39,264 nucleotides of DNA, from positions 1-39,264 of the forward strand of contig CAMBPO010000026.1 of the NCBI GenBank assembly GCA_945869725.1, in the 5' to 3' direction. The notes beneath the pieces are model-generated. The model ran no database searches, was not told where the DNA came from, and saw nothing but the letters and a program-made list of their open reading frames with translations. This document shows, piece by piece, positions 24,238 to 33,223 of the stretch. Within the stretch, counting starts at the first letter, position 1, and each line of letters opens with the position of its first letter. The DNA is from Klebsiella pneumoniae. GTDB lineage: Bacteria > Pseudomonadota > Gammaproteobacteria > Pseudomonadales > Pseudohongiellaceae. A program made the position numbers and the translations under genes.

Positions 24238-25482
24238 ATGTCCAACCTGGTTACTTCCCGGAAATCCACGCCACCTGCCCGGATTCAAAAACCCGCCCTT
24301 CACAGGATGCGAATGAAGTTGCTGGCACTGTCAGCAGTGCTGTTAGGCGCTTGCGGTGTAGAGGAGTTGCCAGAAAACCCACCGGCCGGCCAACTGAATA
24401 TGCCGCGCACCGTTGCCTGGTCAGCCTACCCCACAGGCACCGGCGGATATAGTCAGGCAGTAGCCATCGGAAGTATTCTGCAACGCCAGTATGGTGTGAA
24501 CCTGCGCGTCGTGCCGGGACGCAACGATGTCTCGCGATTGGCAACGCTGCGCGCCGATCGTGTCAACATGTCAGCGGGCGGCTCTGAGGCGGTCTATGCC
24601 CAGGAGGGTATTCTAAATTTTGCTGCCAGCATCTGGGGACCTCAGCCGATTCGGGCGATTCTTTCCAATTTTTCGACCAGCTGTTCGTTCAGTTTTGCCA
24701 CGGCCGCTGACGCGGAAATTCGCACCATTGACGATATGCGCGGCAAACGTCTGACGTTTGTGCAGGGCGCACCCTCTCTCAACAATGCGTCAACAGCCTT
24801 GCTGGCATATGCAAACCTGACCTGGGACGATGTCGAGATTGTTGAGGTGGGTGGATACAACGCCTCCATCGATGCCGTGATCAATGACAGAGCTGATGTC
24901 GCCGGCGGTGCGTGCAACTCGCCGCCGTTTATGCGACTGGATTCGTCGCCGCGAGGCCTGCACTGGGTAGAGTTTCCGCACGACGACCCCGAAGCCATCA
25001 CGCGAGTGCGCGACCGCCTTCCCTGGTATGTGCCGCATGTGGCAACCGAAGGCCCTGCCATCGACGTCAATGTGGGGGTCAGGGTGTTTACGTCGGCATA
25101 TCCATTGCTGGTTGCGATGGATACCGCTGAAGAAGATACCGTTTATGGAATGACCAAAGTCATTGCCATGCACTACGAAGACTATAAAAACTCCGCCCCG
25201 GGGGCAAACGGCTGGCTAATCATGGGCCAGCAACTGGAAAACGCGTTTATACCCTACCACGAGGGTGCCATCCGCTACTTTAAAGAGATTGGCATCTGGA
25301 CCCCCGAAGCGGAAGCCAAGCAGCAGGAAAATCTCAATCGCCAGCGCGTACTGATGGACGCATGGCAGGCTTATCTGCCCGGTGCCGCCGAAGACCGCAC
25401 GACCTTCGAACAAGGTTGGTTGGCATTCAGGCAACAAACGCTGGAACAACTTGGCCTGATCACATTGTCTGAAACCCAGTAA
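24238..25482 (+). CDS. TAXI-family TRAP transporter solute-binding lipoprotein
   Basis: A periplasmic substrate-binding component of a TRAP transporter, 414 residues from the ATG at 24238, which has AGGAG eleven bases upstream. The lipobox LLGAC lies near residue 39, so a start at 24313, with AGGA five bases upstream, would give a short lipoprotein signal and is an alternative. Family features are AYPTGTGGYSQAVAIGSILQ, LRVVPGRNDVSRLATLRADR and a typical TAXI core (IDDMRGKRLTFVQGAPSLN). The ligand cannot be told from sequence; TAXI proteins bind organic acids such as glutamate or 2-oxo acids. The permease gene follows after 28 bases. Confidence 0.92.
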   Translation: MSNLVTSRKSTPPARIQKPALHRMRMKLLALSAVLLGACGVEELPENPPAGQLNMPRTVAWSAYPTGTGGYSQAVAIGSILQRQYGVNLRVVPGRNDVSRLATLRADRVNMSAGGSEAVYAQEGILNFAASIWGPQPIRAILSNFSTSCSFSFATAADAEIRTIDDMRGKRLTFVQGAPSLNNASTALLAYANLTWDDVEIVEVGGYNASIDAVINDRADVAGGACNSPPFMRLDSSPRGLHWVEFPHDDPEAITRVRDRLPWYVPHVATEGPAIDVNVGVRVFTSAYPLLVAMDTAEEDTVYGMTKVIAMHYEDYKNSAPGANGWLIMGQQLENAFIPYHEGAIRYFKEIGIWTPEAEAKQQENLNRQRVLMDAWQAYLPGAAEDRTTFEQGWLAFRQQTLEQLGLITLSETQ

Positions 25483-25510
25483 CGTATAACTCCAACAAAG
25501 ACGACGACCC

Positions 25511-27523
25511 ATGAGCAACAGTATTATTCCACCGATCGCGCCATCAGACGAAAAGAAGGATGACTCCGAACTGCCGGCAATGGGCCGTTATCGGCAACTG
25601 GCTATCAAATGGCGTGCGGCCATGGCCGTACTGACAGCGGCAGCAACCTTCCTCGCGATTAACCAGATTTTTGCCCTTGGTTTCTTTCTTGATATCACCA
25701 TGCTGGATGGACGATACCTGTACCTGATTACCGGCCTCATGCTGATCATGGTGTTTATTACGTTCCCCTCTCATCACAGCAACATCGACTATGTTCCCTG
25801 GTATGACAAAGTCATCATGGCCGCGATTGCCGGCATCTTCAGTTATTTTGCCTATAACGCAGACCTAATTATTCTGGATGCCTGGGAGTATGCAGCGCCG
25901 CCGGTCGGTATCGCGCTTGCCTTGGCGACCTGGGCAATCATATTGGAGGCGGGACGACGCACCGGTGGCTGGCCGATCTTTTTTATTGTCCTCGTGTTGT
26001 CGCTCTACCCCATCTACGCTGACAGGATGCCTGACGTTGTTGCCGGCATCGGCATGCCAATCCAGGATGTGGCGATCTTCCATATCCTCGGCGAAGAAAG
26101 TTTGTTTGGTGTAGCACTGAACTCCTTTGCAATGCTGGTGTTTGGTTTCATCCTGTTTGGTGTGGCTTTGCAATACACCGGTGGTGGCCCGTTTTTTATC
26201 AATCTGGCATTTGCGATGCTGGGTCACAAACGTGGCGGTGCAGCCAAGGTGGCGGTTGTCGCGAGTGGATTAATGGGTTCAATGAGTGGCGGGCCCATTA
26301 CCAATGTGCTGACGACGGGCCCCCTGTCCATACCCGCGATGTGCCGAACGGGTTTCTCGCGTGGTTATGCTGCGGGCGTTGAAGCCTGTGCATCTACCGG
26401 CGGCGTGATGATGCCACCCATCATGGGAGCAACCGCTTTTGTGATGGCGAGTTTTCTGGGTGTCAGTTATGTCACGGTAGCCGTTGCTGCCATCGTCCCG
26501 TCATTCCTGTACTTTTTTGGTTTGTATATGCAGATCGATGCCTACTCGGCCCGCAATGGGCTGAAAGGCCTGCCCAAAGAAGAGCTTCCCAGTCTGCTGC
26601 AGGTGTTTAAAGATGGCTGGTACTTTATTGCGGTGTTTGCGCTGCTGACCTTCATGCTGGTTTACATGCAGCGCGAAGCAACGGCCCCCTTCATCGCAAC
26701 GGGTTTTCTGCTGATTGTTAATCAGTTCACCAAGTACAAAATGAATCTCGAAAAGTTCATGTTGATGGTTGCGGGTACCGGCAGATTGATGGCTGAACTT
26801 GCGGGGATTCTGGCCGCGATCGGGTTGATTGTTGGCTCACTGGCGGTCACCGGCATGGCGGGCACACTCGCCAATGACTTGCTCTATCTGGCCGGTGACA
26901 ACGTGCTGGTGCTGTTGTTTATGGGAGCTGCCACTAGCTTTGTCTTGGGCATCGGCATGACAGTAACCGCAGCCTATATCTTTCTGGCCATTGTTCTGGC
27001 ACCAGCGCTGATCAGCGCTGGCCTCGATCCGTTGGCATCCCATATGTTCATCATGTATTGGGGTATGTTGAGCTTTATTACACCACCGGTTGCTCTGGCT
27101 GCGTTTGCAGCTGCATCGGTGGCTCAGGTGTCACCGATGCGCGCCGGCTGGGAAGCCATGCGTCTGGGTACAATTATCTACTTCATCCCGTTTTTCTTTG
27201 TTCTGAATCCCGCATTGTTGCTGCAAGGTGAATTTGGCGAGATATTCCTGATGACCAGCACGGCACTGCTGGGCGTAGTGATTATTGCAGCAGGTCTGCA
27301 GGGGTACCTGATAGGTTTCGGCAGATTAGGAGAAGGAAAGGCAGGTTTGTTCCCGCGCACTTGCCTGACGCTCTCAGGTCTGGTGCTGGCAGCACCGTCA
27401 GGGGGGTTACTTGGATTGAGTCTGTATCTGCTGCTATCGGTCAGTGGCGGTTTGTTTGCGGCCGGCATTCTTTTTGCCCTCTGGCAACGCAAACAGCAAG
27501 AGACCTCAGGGACGGTAATATAA
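25511..27523 (+). CDS. TAXI-type TRAP transporter fused permease (4TM-12TM)
   Basis: A 670-residue membrane protein combining the small DctQ-like and large DctM-like TRAP permease domains, as is usual for TAXI systems. The N-terminal third has about four to six helices (LVLSLYPIYADRMPDVV precedes the core). The core shows SGLMGSMSGGPITNVLTTG and ACASTGGVMMPPIMGATAFVMA, the two hallmark re-entrant loops, then ASVAQVSPMRAGWEAMRLG in the second half. It uses an ion gradient to import the substrate captured by the adjacent lipoprotein. A final hydrophobic region extends beyond the core. The downstream gene is on the opposite strand. Confidence 0.95.
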   Translation: MSNSIIPPIAPSDEKKDDSELPAMGRYRQLAIKWRAAMAVLTAAATFLAINQIFALGFFLDITMLDGRYLYLITGLMLIMVFITFPSHHSNIDYVPWYDKVIMAAIAGIFSYFAYNADLIILDAWEYAAPPVGIALALATWAIILEAGRRTGGWPIFFIVLVLSLYPIYADRMPDVVAGIGMPIQDVAIFHILGEESLFGVALNSFAMLVFGFILFGVALQYTGGGPFFINLAFAMLGHKRGGAAKVAVVASGLMGSMSGGPITNVLTTGPLSIPAMCRTGFSRGYAAGVEACASTGGVMMPPIMGATAFVMASFLGVSYVTVAVAAIVPSFLYFFGLYMQIDAYSARNGLKGLPKEELPSLLQVFKDGWYFIAVFALLTFMLVYMQREATAPFIATGFLLIVNQFTKYKMNLEKFMLMVAGTGRLMAELAGILAAIGLIVGSLAVTGMAGTLANDLLYLAGDNVLVLLFMGAATSFVLGIGMTVTAAYIFLAIVLAPALISAGLDPLASHMFIMYWGMLSFITPPVALAAFAAASVAQVSPMRAGWEAMRLGTIIYFIPFFFVLNPALLLQGEFGEIFLMTSTALLGVVIIAAGLQGYLIGFGRLGEGKAGLFPRTCLTLSGLVLAAPSGGLLGLSLYLLLSVSGGLFAAGILFALWQRKQQETSGTVI

Positions 27524-27541
27524 GGTATTCGGGCACCGGGC

Positions 27542-28267
27542 TCAGAACCAGAGCTGGTGCTCATGTTGTTTTAACCAACCAACATAGCGTTTGTAGTCCG
27601 GACAGACCTTGGCCACACTTTGCCAGTATTGCGGCGAGTGGTTCATGTGCAACAGGTGGCAGACCTCATGGCAGATCATGTAGTCAATCACACCGTCGGG
27701 CGCCAGCATGATCAACCAGTTGTACTGAATCACGCCTTTGGCGGTGCAATGCCCCCATTTACTGCGCGTCTTGCGAAAGACCACCCCCGCAAGCCTGTCA
27801 TTCACGCCCAGATAATCTGCCAATGCTCGCGTGCGCTGTGGCAGCCAGCCTTTTGCCTGAGCCATCAACCAGTTTTTCAAGACCACTTCTGCCTTGTTTG
27901 ACGACATCGCGGGGCCACGGATAAGGATGCGACTCGGCTCGATGGTGACCGACGGCTGCAGTGCATTTTCCAGACATACACTTAACTTTCTGGCCTTGTA
28001 AAGAATCTGACCGCCATCGTGTAAAGACAGGTGTTCCGCAGCCCTTTTGATTCTCTCGCCAAGTTTACGTGTCAACCAGTGTTGATGTTTATCCAGAAAT
28101 CGCAACACATCGGCTGTCGAAGTGTGCAAGGGGGCACGCACTTCGACGCGATCATGGCGGACATGCAGTGCCAGACTCTTGCGCTTGCTCCGCTGCAGTT
28201 GGCATTCCACCTGCAATCCTTCAACGCATAAAGTTTCCTGCGGTGGATAATGTTTGCCGAACAACAT
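27542..28267 (-). CDS. YgjP/SprT-like zinc metalloprotease (DUF45)
   Basis: A 241-residue cytoplasmic protein of the YgjP (DUF45, M48-like) family. The zinc motif is HEVCHLLH, followed by NHSPQYW, which gives the third ligand. Other family segments are FRKTRSKWGHCTAKGVIQYNW and LAPDGVIDYMICHE. ATG at 28267 is preferred; a TTG start at 28297 would add ten residues. The cellular role is not well defined. It converges with the TRAP permease and ends 18 bases from its stop. Confidence 0.9.
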   Translation of the reverse strand: MLFGKHYPPQETLCVEGLQVECQLQRSKRKSLALHVRHDRVEVRAPLHTSTADVLRFLDKHQHWLTRKLGERIKRAAEHLSLHDGGQILYKARKLSVCLENALQPSVTIEPSRILIRGPAMSSNKAEVVLKNWLMAQAKGWLPQRTRALADYLGVNDRLAGVVFRKTRSKWGHCTAKGVIQYNWLIMLAPDGVIDYMICHEVCHLLHMNHSPQYWQSVAKVCPDYKRYVGWLKQHEHQLWF

Positions 28268-28410
28268 GTAAAAAACCCGGGAACTGTAGTGCCACAACCT
28301 GATCGCGCGCGCAGAATGGCCATCGGCCAGGTCGGTTGGACTGTATCATGAATTACCGCATAATAGCGCCCCGACCCGATCGCAACATACCCGCGCAGGA
28401 GCAGATCCCG

Positions 28411-28842
28411 ATGAGCAGCCTATTTACCAGAATCCGCCAGGGTGAATTGCCAGGGCATATCGTTTGGGACGATGGCCAATGTTTTGCAATTCTGACCCTC
28501 AAGCCCATACGCGAAGGCCATTTGCTGGTGATTCCGCGTGAGGAAGTTGATCATTGGTACGATATGCCTGCACCACTTAACGCCCATGTCTTTGGTGTAG
28601 CACGCCTGCTGTCGCAAACCATGAAAGCACTGCTTCCCTGCGAAAAGGTTGGCATGATGATCGCTGGTCTCGAAGTGCGGCATGCGCATTTGCACCTGAT
28701 CCCCGTCACGGCCATTGCTGACCTGAATTTTTCGCTTGCGCAGGACAGGGATGATGCCTTGCAACGGCAGACAGCCCAAAAACTGCGTGATGCCCTTCGC
28801 GCTGCCGGTTACGGCAATATCCCGGCAGAGCCTGCCAAATGA
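28411..28842 (+). CDS. HIT family nucleotide-binding hydrolase
   Basis: A 143-residue histidine-triad protein that would hydrolyse AMP-linked substrates. ATG at 28411 has AGGAG nine bases upstream; a longer frame starting at 28336 lacks this support. Family features are SSLFTRIRQGELPGHIVWDDG, LTLKPIREGHLLVIPREEVDHW and the triad RHAHLHLIP with catalytic central His. The substrate is unknown. It overlaps cmoA by four bases, so the two are translationally coupled. Confidence 0.95.
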   Translation: MSSLFTRIRQGELPGHIVWDDGQCFAILTLKPIREGHLLVIPREEVDHWYDMPAPLNAHVFGVARLLSQTMKALLPCEKVGMMIAGLEVRHAHLHLIPVTAIADLNFSLAQDRDDALQRQTAQKLRDALRAAGYGNIPAEPAK

Positions 28843-29564
28843 AAACCGATACCATTTTTGCAACGCCGCAATCACGGGCAGACTTTGTGTTTGATGACAA
28901 AGTTGCCTCCGTGTTCAGCGATATGATTAATCGCTCTGTTCCAGGTTACGCCACGATTCTGTCGATGATTGGTGTACTCGCTGCACGTTTTTGTGTGTCT
29001 GGCAGCCGCATCTATGATCTTGGTTGCTCACTTGGTGGTGCCAGCCTGGCGATGGCTCATCAGATTGCACACAAGGATTATGAGTTACTGGCCATTGATA
29101 ACTCGCCGGCGATGACTACACGACTGGAGACTCTACTGACAGCGCCTGGCTCTAGCGATTTGCCAATACGCGTCATCTGCGGGGATGTCTGCGAGATCGA
29201 CATCAGCAATGCCTCGGTGGTTGTTTTGAACTTTACCCTGCAATTTATCACCCCCGAAAAGCGTGACGCGTTGATAAAAACCATAGCAGACGGTTTACGG
29301 CCTGGGGGCATTTTGATCCTGTCAGAAAAGATACGTTTCCCGGCAGAGCCATTAAATGAGCTGTTTATTGACCTGTACCACGAGTTTAAACAGGCACAAG
29401 GTTACTCGGCACTCGAAGTCGCCCAAAAGCGCGCGGCTCTGGAAAATGTGCTGATCCCGGAAACCATTGATGCACACAAACAACGTCTGCAGGCTGCCGG
29501 TTTCAGTAGTTGTGATGTGTGGTTTCAGTGTTTTAACTTCTGCTCTATGGTTGCCGTGCGCTGA
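28839..29564 (+). CDS. cmoA: carboxy-SAM synthase CmoA
   Basis: A 241-residue enzyme that makes carboxy-S-adenosylmethionine from SAM and prephenate for tRNA wobble-uridine modification. Visible motifs: YDLGCSLGGASLAMAHQI (SAM loop), LLAIDNSPAMTTRLE, VVVLNFTLQFI and ILSEKIRFP. The N-terminus KTDTIFATPQSRADFVFDDKVASVF matches the family. It overlaps the HIT gene upstream by four bases and cmoB downstream by one base (TGATG), forming a tight operon. Confidence 0.97.
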   Translation: MKTDTIFATPQSRADFVFDDKVASVFSDMINRSVPGYATILSMIGVLAARFCVSGSRIYDLGCSLGGASLAMAHQIAHKDYELLAIDNSPAMTTRLETLLTAPGSSDLPIRVICGDVCEIDISNASVVVLNFTLQFITPEKRDALIKTIADGLRPGGILILSEKIRFPAEPLNELFIDLYHEFKQAQGYSALEVAQKRAALENVLIPETIDAHKQRLQAAGFSSCDVWFQCFNFCSMVAVR

Positions 29565-30535
29565 TGAGAGATCGCGACGCACATCTTCGCTTGCGGGCGC
29601 TGCTGCGCGGTACGCCAATGGAACCCATGGCTGACTATGCCAGCGACAAATACCTGTATTCGCGCAAACACGGGCTGACCGACCGCTGGCTGGAACTCTT
29701 TGATGCTCTGCCGCAGGTGCAGGCAAGCAGTATTGATTTAAAAAACGCTGTTCGCATCGGAGGTGCAAACGACTGTACACCTGAGCAGCAGGCCGCAATT
29801 GAAGCCGTCGCACAAAGCCAGATTCCCTGGCGCAAAGGTCCATGGTCCGTGTTTGGTGTCGACATTGACAGTGAGTGGCGGTCCGACATGAAGTGGGACA
29901 GATTGCTGCCGCACATTGACGCTCTGAAAGGCAGACGTGTGCTTGATGTCGGCAGCGGTAATGCCTATCACTGTTACCGGGCAGTGGGCGAAGGTGCCAG
30001 ATATGCTCTGGGTGTGGATCCTCACCTTGCCTATTATTTTCAATTCAGATTTATACAGCAGTTCCTGCCTGATCAACCGGTATTTGTTTTACCTGTGACG
30101 CTGGATGAGTTTCCCGCGCCGGTCGCACAGTTTGATACGGTGTTCTCCATGGGCGTGTTATATCATCGCAAGTCACCGCTTGATCATTTGTTCCAATTAT
30201 TGGGATGTTTGCGTTCTGGTGGCCAGTTGGTATTGGAAACGCTGGTGGTTGAAGGACCTGAAGGTTATGCCCTGACACCGCCGGACCGGTATTGCCGAAT
30301 GAACAATGTCTGGTTTCTGCCATCAGTCGCCACAACAGAATCATGGCTGCGACGCTGTGGATTTCTCAATATCCGCACAGTTGATATCAATATCACCGGC
30401 GAGCAGGAGCAGCGCACAACACCGTGGATGCCGTTCCAGTCATTGATCGACGGGCTTGATCCCGATGATCCAACTCTCAGTATTGAGGGCCTTCCAGCCC
30501 CAAGACGCGCACTAATCATTGCTGAAGCGCCTTGA
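29564..30535 (+). CDS. cmoB: tRNA uridine-34 carboxymethyltransferase CmoB
   Basis: A 323-residue enzyme that transfers the carboxymethyl group from carboxy-SAM to 5-hydroxyuridine at the wobble position, giving cmo5U. Clear segments are WRKGPWSVFGVDIDSEWRSD, KWDRLLPHIDALKGRRVLDV, GSGNAYHCYRAVG, MGVLYHRKSPLDHL and PDRYCRMNNVWFLPSV. Length is normal. It directly follows cmoA, the enzyme that makes its cofactor. Confidence 0.97.
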   Translation: MRDRDAHLRLRALLRGTPMEPMADYASDKYLYSRKHGLTDRWLELFDALPQVQASSIDLKNAVRIGGANDCTPEQQAAIEAVAQSQIPWRKGPWSVFGVDIDSEWRSDMKWDRLLPHIDALKGRRVLDVGSGNAYHCYRAVGEGARYALGVDPHLAYYFQFRFIQQFLPDQPVFVLPVTLDEFPAPVAQFDTVFSMGVLYHRKSPLDHLFQLLGCLRSGGQLVLETLVVEGPEGYALTPPDRYCRMNNVWFLPSVATTESWLRRCGFLNIRTVDINITGEQEQRTTPWMPFQSLIDGLDPDDPTLSIEGLPAPRRALIIAEAP

Positions 30536-30600
30536 ACGGTCTGCCATTTTCGCTACCCACTGCCCCAGAACTTTGTGTTGACCTCTTCAGCAATACTGGT

Positions 30601-30634
30601 TCACTATAGTTATTGATAACTGGGGTCAGCTGTA
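30601..30634. repeat. inverted repeat and TGGGGTCAGCTGTAA element upstream of the RAYT-like gene
   Basis: AGTTAT-TG-ATAACT (30608-30621) is immediately followed by GGGGTCAGCTG. From memory, similar GGGGTCAG-type elements are found near Y1 transposase genes in other gammaproteobacteria; no second copy is visible in this window. Confidence 0.4.
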
Positions 30635-30678
30635 ATTCATAACAAAAAAACCAATTACAAAAACAAGGAACTCCGTCT

Positions 30679-31650
30679 ATGGCCAGACCACTCCGCATAG
30701 AATATCCGGACGCTTACTACCATGTGTCCAACACCGCGATAGAGGGGCAGAAGGTATTTCCTTCGACACGTTACTATGAAGCCTTTCTGCAGGCGCTTGA
30801 TGAAACCTGTAGTCGCCTGAATGTTCAGGTTTTTGCATACTCGCTGCTTAAAGACCAATATCATTTGCTGGTAAAGACTCCGGAAGCCAATCTAAGCCGT
30901 TTTATGCGCCAGATCGACGGCATCTACACACAGTATTATCAACGCCTGAAACAATCCGAAGGGTCTCTGTTCCGTGGCCGTTATAAAGCGGTGCTGGTTC
31001 AGGCAGACAGATATCTGCTACCGCTAACACGTTTTGTGCATCTTGGCGTTCGTAAACAGGATCTGGACAAACACGTCTGGTCAAGTTACTCGGCGTATAC
31101 CAATCAAACTAAATCTCCAGGCTGGCTGGTGCGCGACGAAGCCTTGTCGATGCTGGAAGGGCCCGCGGGCAAACGTTTTCAACGTTATGCCGACTACGTT
31201 GCTCAAGGTGTTGATGAGGAGCTATCGCACTTTTACGGCAAAAAAAATCTTTCGTCAGTGATGGGCGATGAGAAGTTCCGCAAATTTGCCGGCACCAAAC
31301 GAACTGCCACCAAGGTGCGCGGTGTTTCGAGGGGAACACATGCCAAATGGCGACCGTCATGTAAGGACATTGTTGCGTCAGTAGCCGCTCAATTCAAAGT
31401 CAGCGAGGACAGCATTTATCAAGCCGCACGCGGACCTGGTTCAAAAAATATCCCACGCTGGGTGGCCATGTATCTTTGTCAGGAGCTGTCGGCCTCCACG
31501 CTGCAGGCCATTGCAAAGCTTTTCCATTTGAAACGTTATGGCACAGTTTCAACGACAGTCGGTAAGTTGAAGAAAGAGATATTGACGGATGCAAAACTGA
31601 CAACTGCTGTTCAAAAACTCTCAAAGACGCTCAGCAAACAAAAAGCCTGA
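30679..31650 (+). CDS. RAYT-like Y1 transposase homologue with DnaA-C-like tail, probably catalytically inactive
   Basis: A 323-residue protein whose first 140 residues match REP-associated tyrosine transposases (MARPLRIEYPDAYYHVSNT; ANLSRFMRQIDGIYTQYYQR; LFRGRYKAVLV; YLLPLTRFVHL). In typical members the metal site is HxH, usually in NHYHLL; here it reads DQYHLL (Gln60, His62). The position of the catalytic Tyr (usually RYV..NP) is Phe119, and NPVRAG is replaced by GVRKQD. So the nuclease is probably dead, though the frame is intact. Residues about 255-300 (PRWVAMYLCQEL; LQAIAKLF; YGTVSTTVGKLKKEI) resemble the DnaA C-terminal DNA-binding helix-turn-helix. It could be a domesticated DNA-binding protein. 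A strong terminator follows. Confidence 0.85.
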   Translation: MARPLRIEYPDAYYHVSNTAIEGQKVFPSTRYYEAFLQALDETCSRLNVQVFAYSLLKDQYHLLVKTPEANLSRFMRQIDGIYTQYYQRLKQSEGSLFRGRYKAVLVQADRYLLPLTRFVHLGVRKQDLDKHVWSSYSAYTNQTKSPGWLVRDEALSMLEGPAGKRFQRYADYVAQGVDEELSHFYGKKNLSSVMGDEKFRKFAGTKRTATKVRGVSRGTHAKWRPSCKDIVASVAAQFKVSEDSIYQAARGPGSKNIPRWVAMYLCQELSASTLQAIAKLFHLKRYGTVSTTVGKLKKEILTDAKLTTAVQKLSKTLSKQKA

Positions 31651-31674
31651 TCCGCACTGCAGCGGCTCCAACAA

Positions 31675-31714
31675 AAACACCCGGTATGATCCACATCATA
31701 CCGGGTGTTTGTTT
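31675..31714. terminator. bidirectional intrinsic terminator between the RAYT-like gene and rpmG
   Basis: A perfect 16-base stem AAACACCCGGTATGAT/ATCATACCGGGTGTTT with loop CCAC (31675-31710) is followed by GTTTT on the plus strand and by a short T-rich run on the minus strand. It separates two convergent genes. Confidence 0.92.
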
Positions 31715-31769
31715 TAGTGCCAGAAACCTGTCAGTCAGCTTGGGATCGCCTGCTAGCGATCTGGCCCGA

Positions 31770-31925
31770 TTACTTGATCTTGGCTTCTTTGTACATAACG
31801 TGCTTGCGGACAACGGGATCGTACTTCTTGATCTCCATTTTGTCCGGTGTCGTACGCTTGTTTTTATCTGTTGTGTAGAAGTGACCGGTGCCAGCTGAGG
31901 AAACCAGTTTGATTTTATCGCGCAT
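31770..31925 (-). CDS. rpmG: 50S ribosomal protein L33
   Basis: A 51-residue ribosomal protein. Translation gives [19 protein letters not shown] then [20 protein letters not shown] and [10 protein letters not shown], the standard gammaproteobacterial L33 of the form without cysteine zinc ligands. It lies 31 bases after rpmB and is transcribed with it toward the strong terminator. Confidence 0.97.
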   Translation of the reverse strand: MRDKIKLVSSAGTGHFYTTDKNKRTTPDKMEIKKYDPVVRKHVMYKEAKIK

Positions 31926-31956
31926 CGCTACTTACCACCTGAATCAGTGTTAGAGA

Positions 31957-32193
31957 TTAAATTTTTACGCCGCTGGCACGGATATCAGCCAGCACAGCAT
32001 CGATGCCACGCTTATCGATAGTGCGCATGCCTCTGGTAGACAATTTCAACGAAATAAACCGGTTTTCTGACTGTACCCAGAATCGGTGCGTCTGGATGTT
32101 TGGCAGAAAACGACGACGGGTTTTATTATTAGCGTGTGATACGTTGTTACCTGAAAGCGGCTTTTTGCCGGTTACCATACATACTTTTGACAT
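31957..32193 (-). CDS. rpmB: 50S ribosomal protein L28
   Basis: A 78-residue ribosomal protein beginning [20 protein letters not shown], with [14 protein letters not shown] and [15 protein letters not shown], as in E. coli L28 (78 residues). The ATG at 32193 gives the family N-terminus; an upstream in-frame start is not needed. It is the first gene of the rpmB-rpmG operon. Confidence 0.98.
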   Translation of the reverse strand: MSKVCMVTGKKPLSGNNVSHANNKTRRRFLPNIQTHRFWVQSENRFISLKLSTRGMRTIDKRGIDAVLADIRASGVKI

Positions 32194-32330
32194 GACTAGC
32201 CTCGTTACCAAACCGTGCTCTATTTAACACGTGTTTAAAAAATCCGTGCTTTGGAAAAATCTGGATTCATGCACTCGCAAGTGGACGTTTATACGAACAT
32301 CAGCGACATGCCTTAAAATTTGAGCTGCGT

Positions 32331-32359
32331 TTTATACCAAAACGGCTTACTTAAGGCAA
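32331..32359 (-). promoter_or_regulatory. rpmB: sigma-70 promoter of rpmB-rpmG
   Basis: On the minus strand TTGCCT (32359-32354) and TATAAA (32336-32331) are 17 bases apart. It lies about 140 bases upstream of rpmB, leaving a long leader in which I see no further named element. Confidence 0.65.
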
Positions 32360-32404
32360 ACAGTTTTCTTGCAATCCCTGTAATTGCTCAGGTTTGTGTG
32401 GCTT

Positions 32405-33079
32405 TTACAGCAAACCTCGCTCCGCAAACGATACAACTTCGGTACGACCGACGACCACATGATCCAACACTCTGACATCAATCGTGTTCAGTGCTGTCTT
32501 CAGGCGCTGGGTAATAGCAATGTCCGCCTGGCTCGGTTCGGCCAGACCTGAAGGGTGATTATGCGCAAAAATCACGGCAGCTGCATTATTGTGAAGACAA
32601 CGCTTGACCACCTCTCTTGGATAAACCGCCGCCCCGTCGATGGTGCCCTGAAACAGCTCTTCCATGGCAGTGACTCGATGCTGATTATCCAGATAGAGGC
32701 ATGCAAATACCTCGTGAGTGTAGTCACGCAGTCGAGCGCGCAGGTAATCGCGAGTCAGGTCTGAATTGGTGAGCGCATCAGTTTCCGCCAGTCTTTCACT
32801 CATGTAGCGACGCGCCAACTCCAGAACAGCCTGAAACTGCACATATTTTCCGGGCCCAAGACCATCCCTGCGGCAAAAGTCTTCCAATGACGCTCTGAGG
32901 ATGCTGGTCAATGACCCGAAGTCAATCAACATGTCACGCGCCATATCCAGCGCGTTTCTCCCCGGTACTCCGGTGCGCAGGAACACCGCGAGCAACTCCG
33001 CGTCTGACAGAAACCCTGGGCCGTGCTGCAGAAGTTTTTCTCGCGGCCGTTCGTTTTCAGGCCATTGCTTGATCGACAT
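32405..33079 (-). CDS. radC: RadC/YeeS-type JAMM domain protein
   Basis: A 224-residue protein with an N-terminal helix-hairpin-helix region and a C-terminal JAMM metalloprotease-like domain with [19 protein letters not shown] (HxH...D) and an upstream Glu in [13 protein letters not shown]. It was once linked to DNA repair but the actual function is unsettled. ATG at 33079 has GGAGGG seven bases upstream, which rules out the longer form. It is divergent from coaBC, the usual order in gammaproteobacteria. A TATAAA at 33118-33113 on the minus strand may be its -10. Confidence 0.95.
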   Translation of the reverse strand: MSIKQWPENERPREKLLQHGPGFLSDAELLAVFLRTGVPGRNALDMARDMLIDFGSLTSILRASLEDFCRRDGLGPGKYVQFQAVLELARRYMSERLAETDALTNSDLTRDYLRARLRDYTHEVFACLYLDNQHRVTAMEELFQGTIDGAAVYPREVVKRCLHNNAAAVIFAHNHPSGLAEPSQADIAITQRLKTALNTIDVRVLDHVVVGRTEVVSFAERGLL

Positions 33080-33139
33080 TTTATTCCCTCCATGGAAAAC
33101 CTCACTGTCCATTTATAGCAGCCCAGCCACAGTGTTGCC

Positions 33140-33167
33140 TTGCCGCATTTTCCTGTGCCTGTATAAA
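33140..33167 (+). promoter_or_regulatory. coaBC: possible sigma-70 promoter of coaBC
   Basis: TTGCCG (33140-33145) and TATAAA (33162-33167) are 16 bases apart, about 57 bases before the coaBC ATG, in the divergent gap with radC. Confidence 0.55.
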
Positions 33168-33223
33168 TGCTGTAAGCTTTGCCAAACCGGCCAGCATGCG
33201 GCCCTGACAGCGGATATTCACAT

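Noticed and set aside
30679..31650. Recent insertion sequence with terminal repeats
   Set aside because: No flanking terminal inverted repeats or target duplication are visible, and RAYT genes are usually single-copy and immobile.
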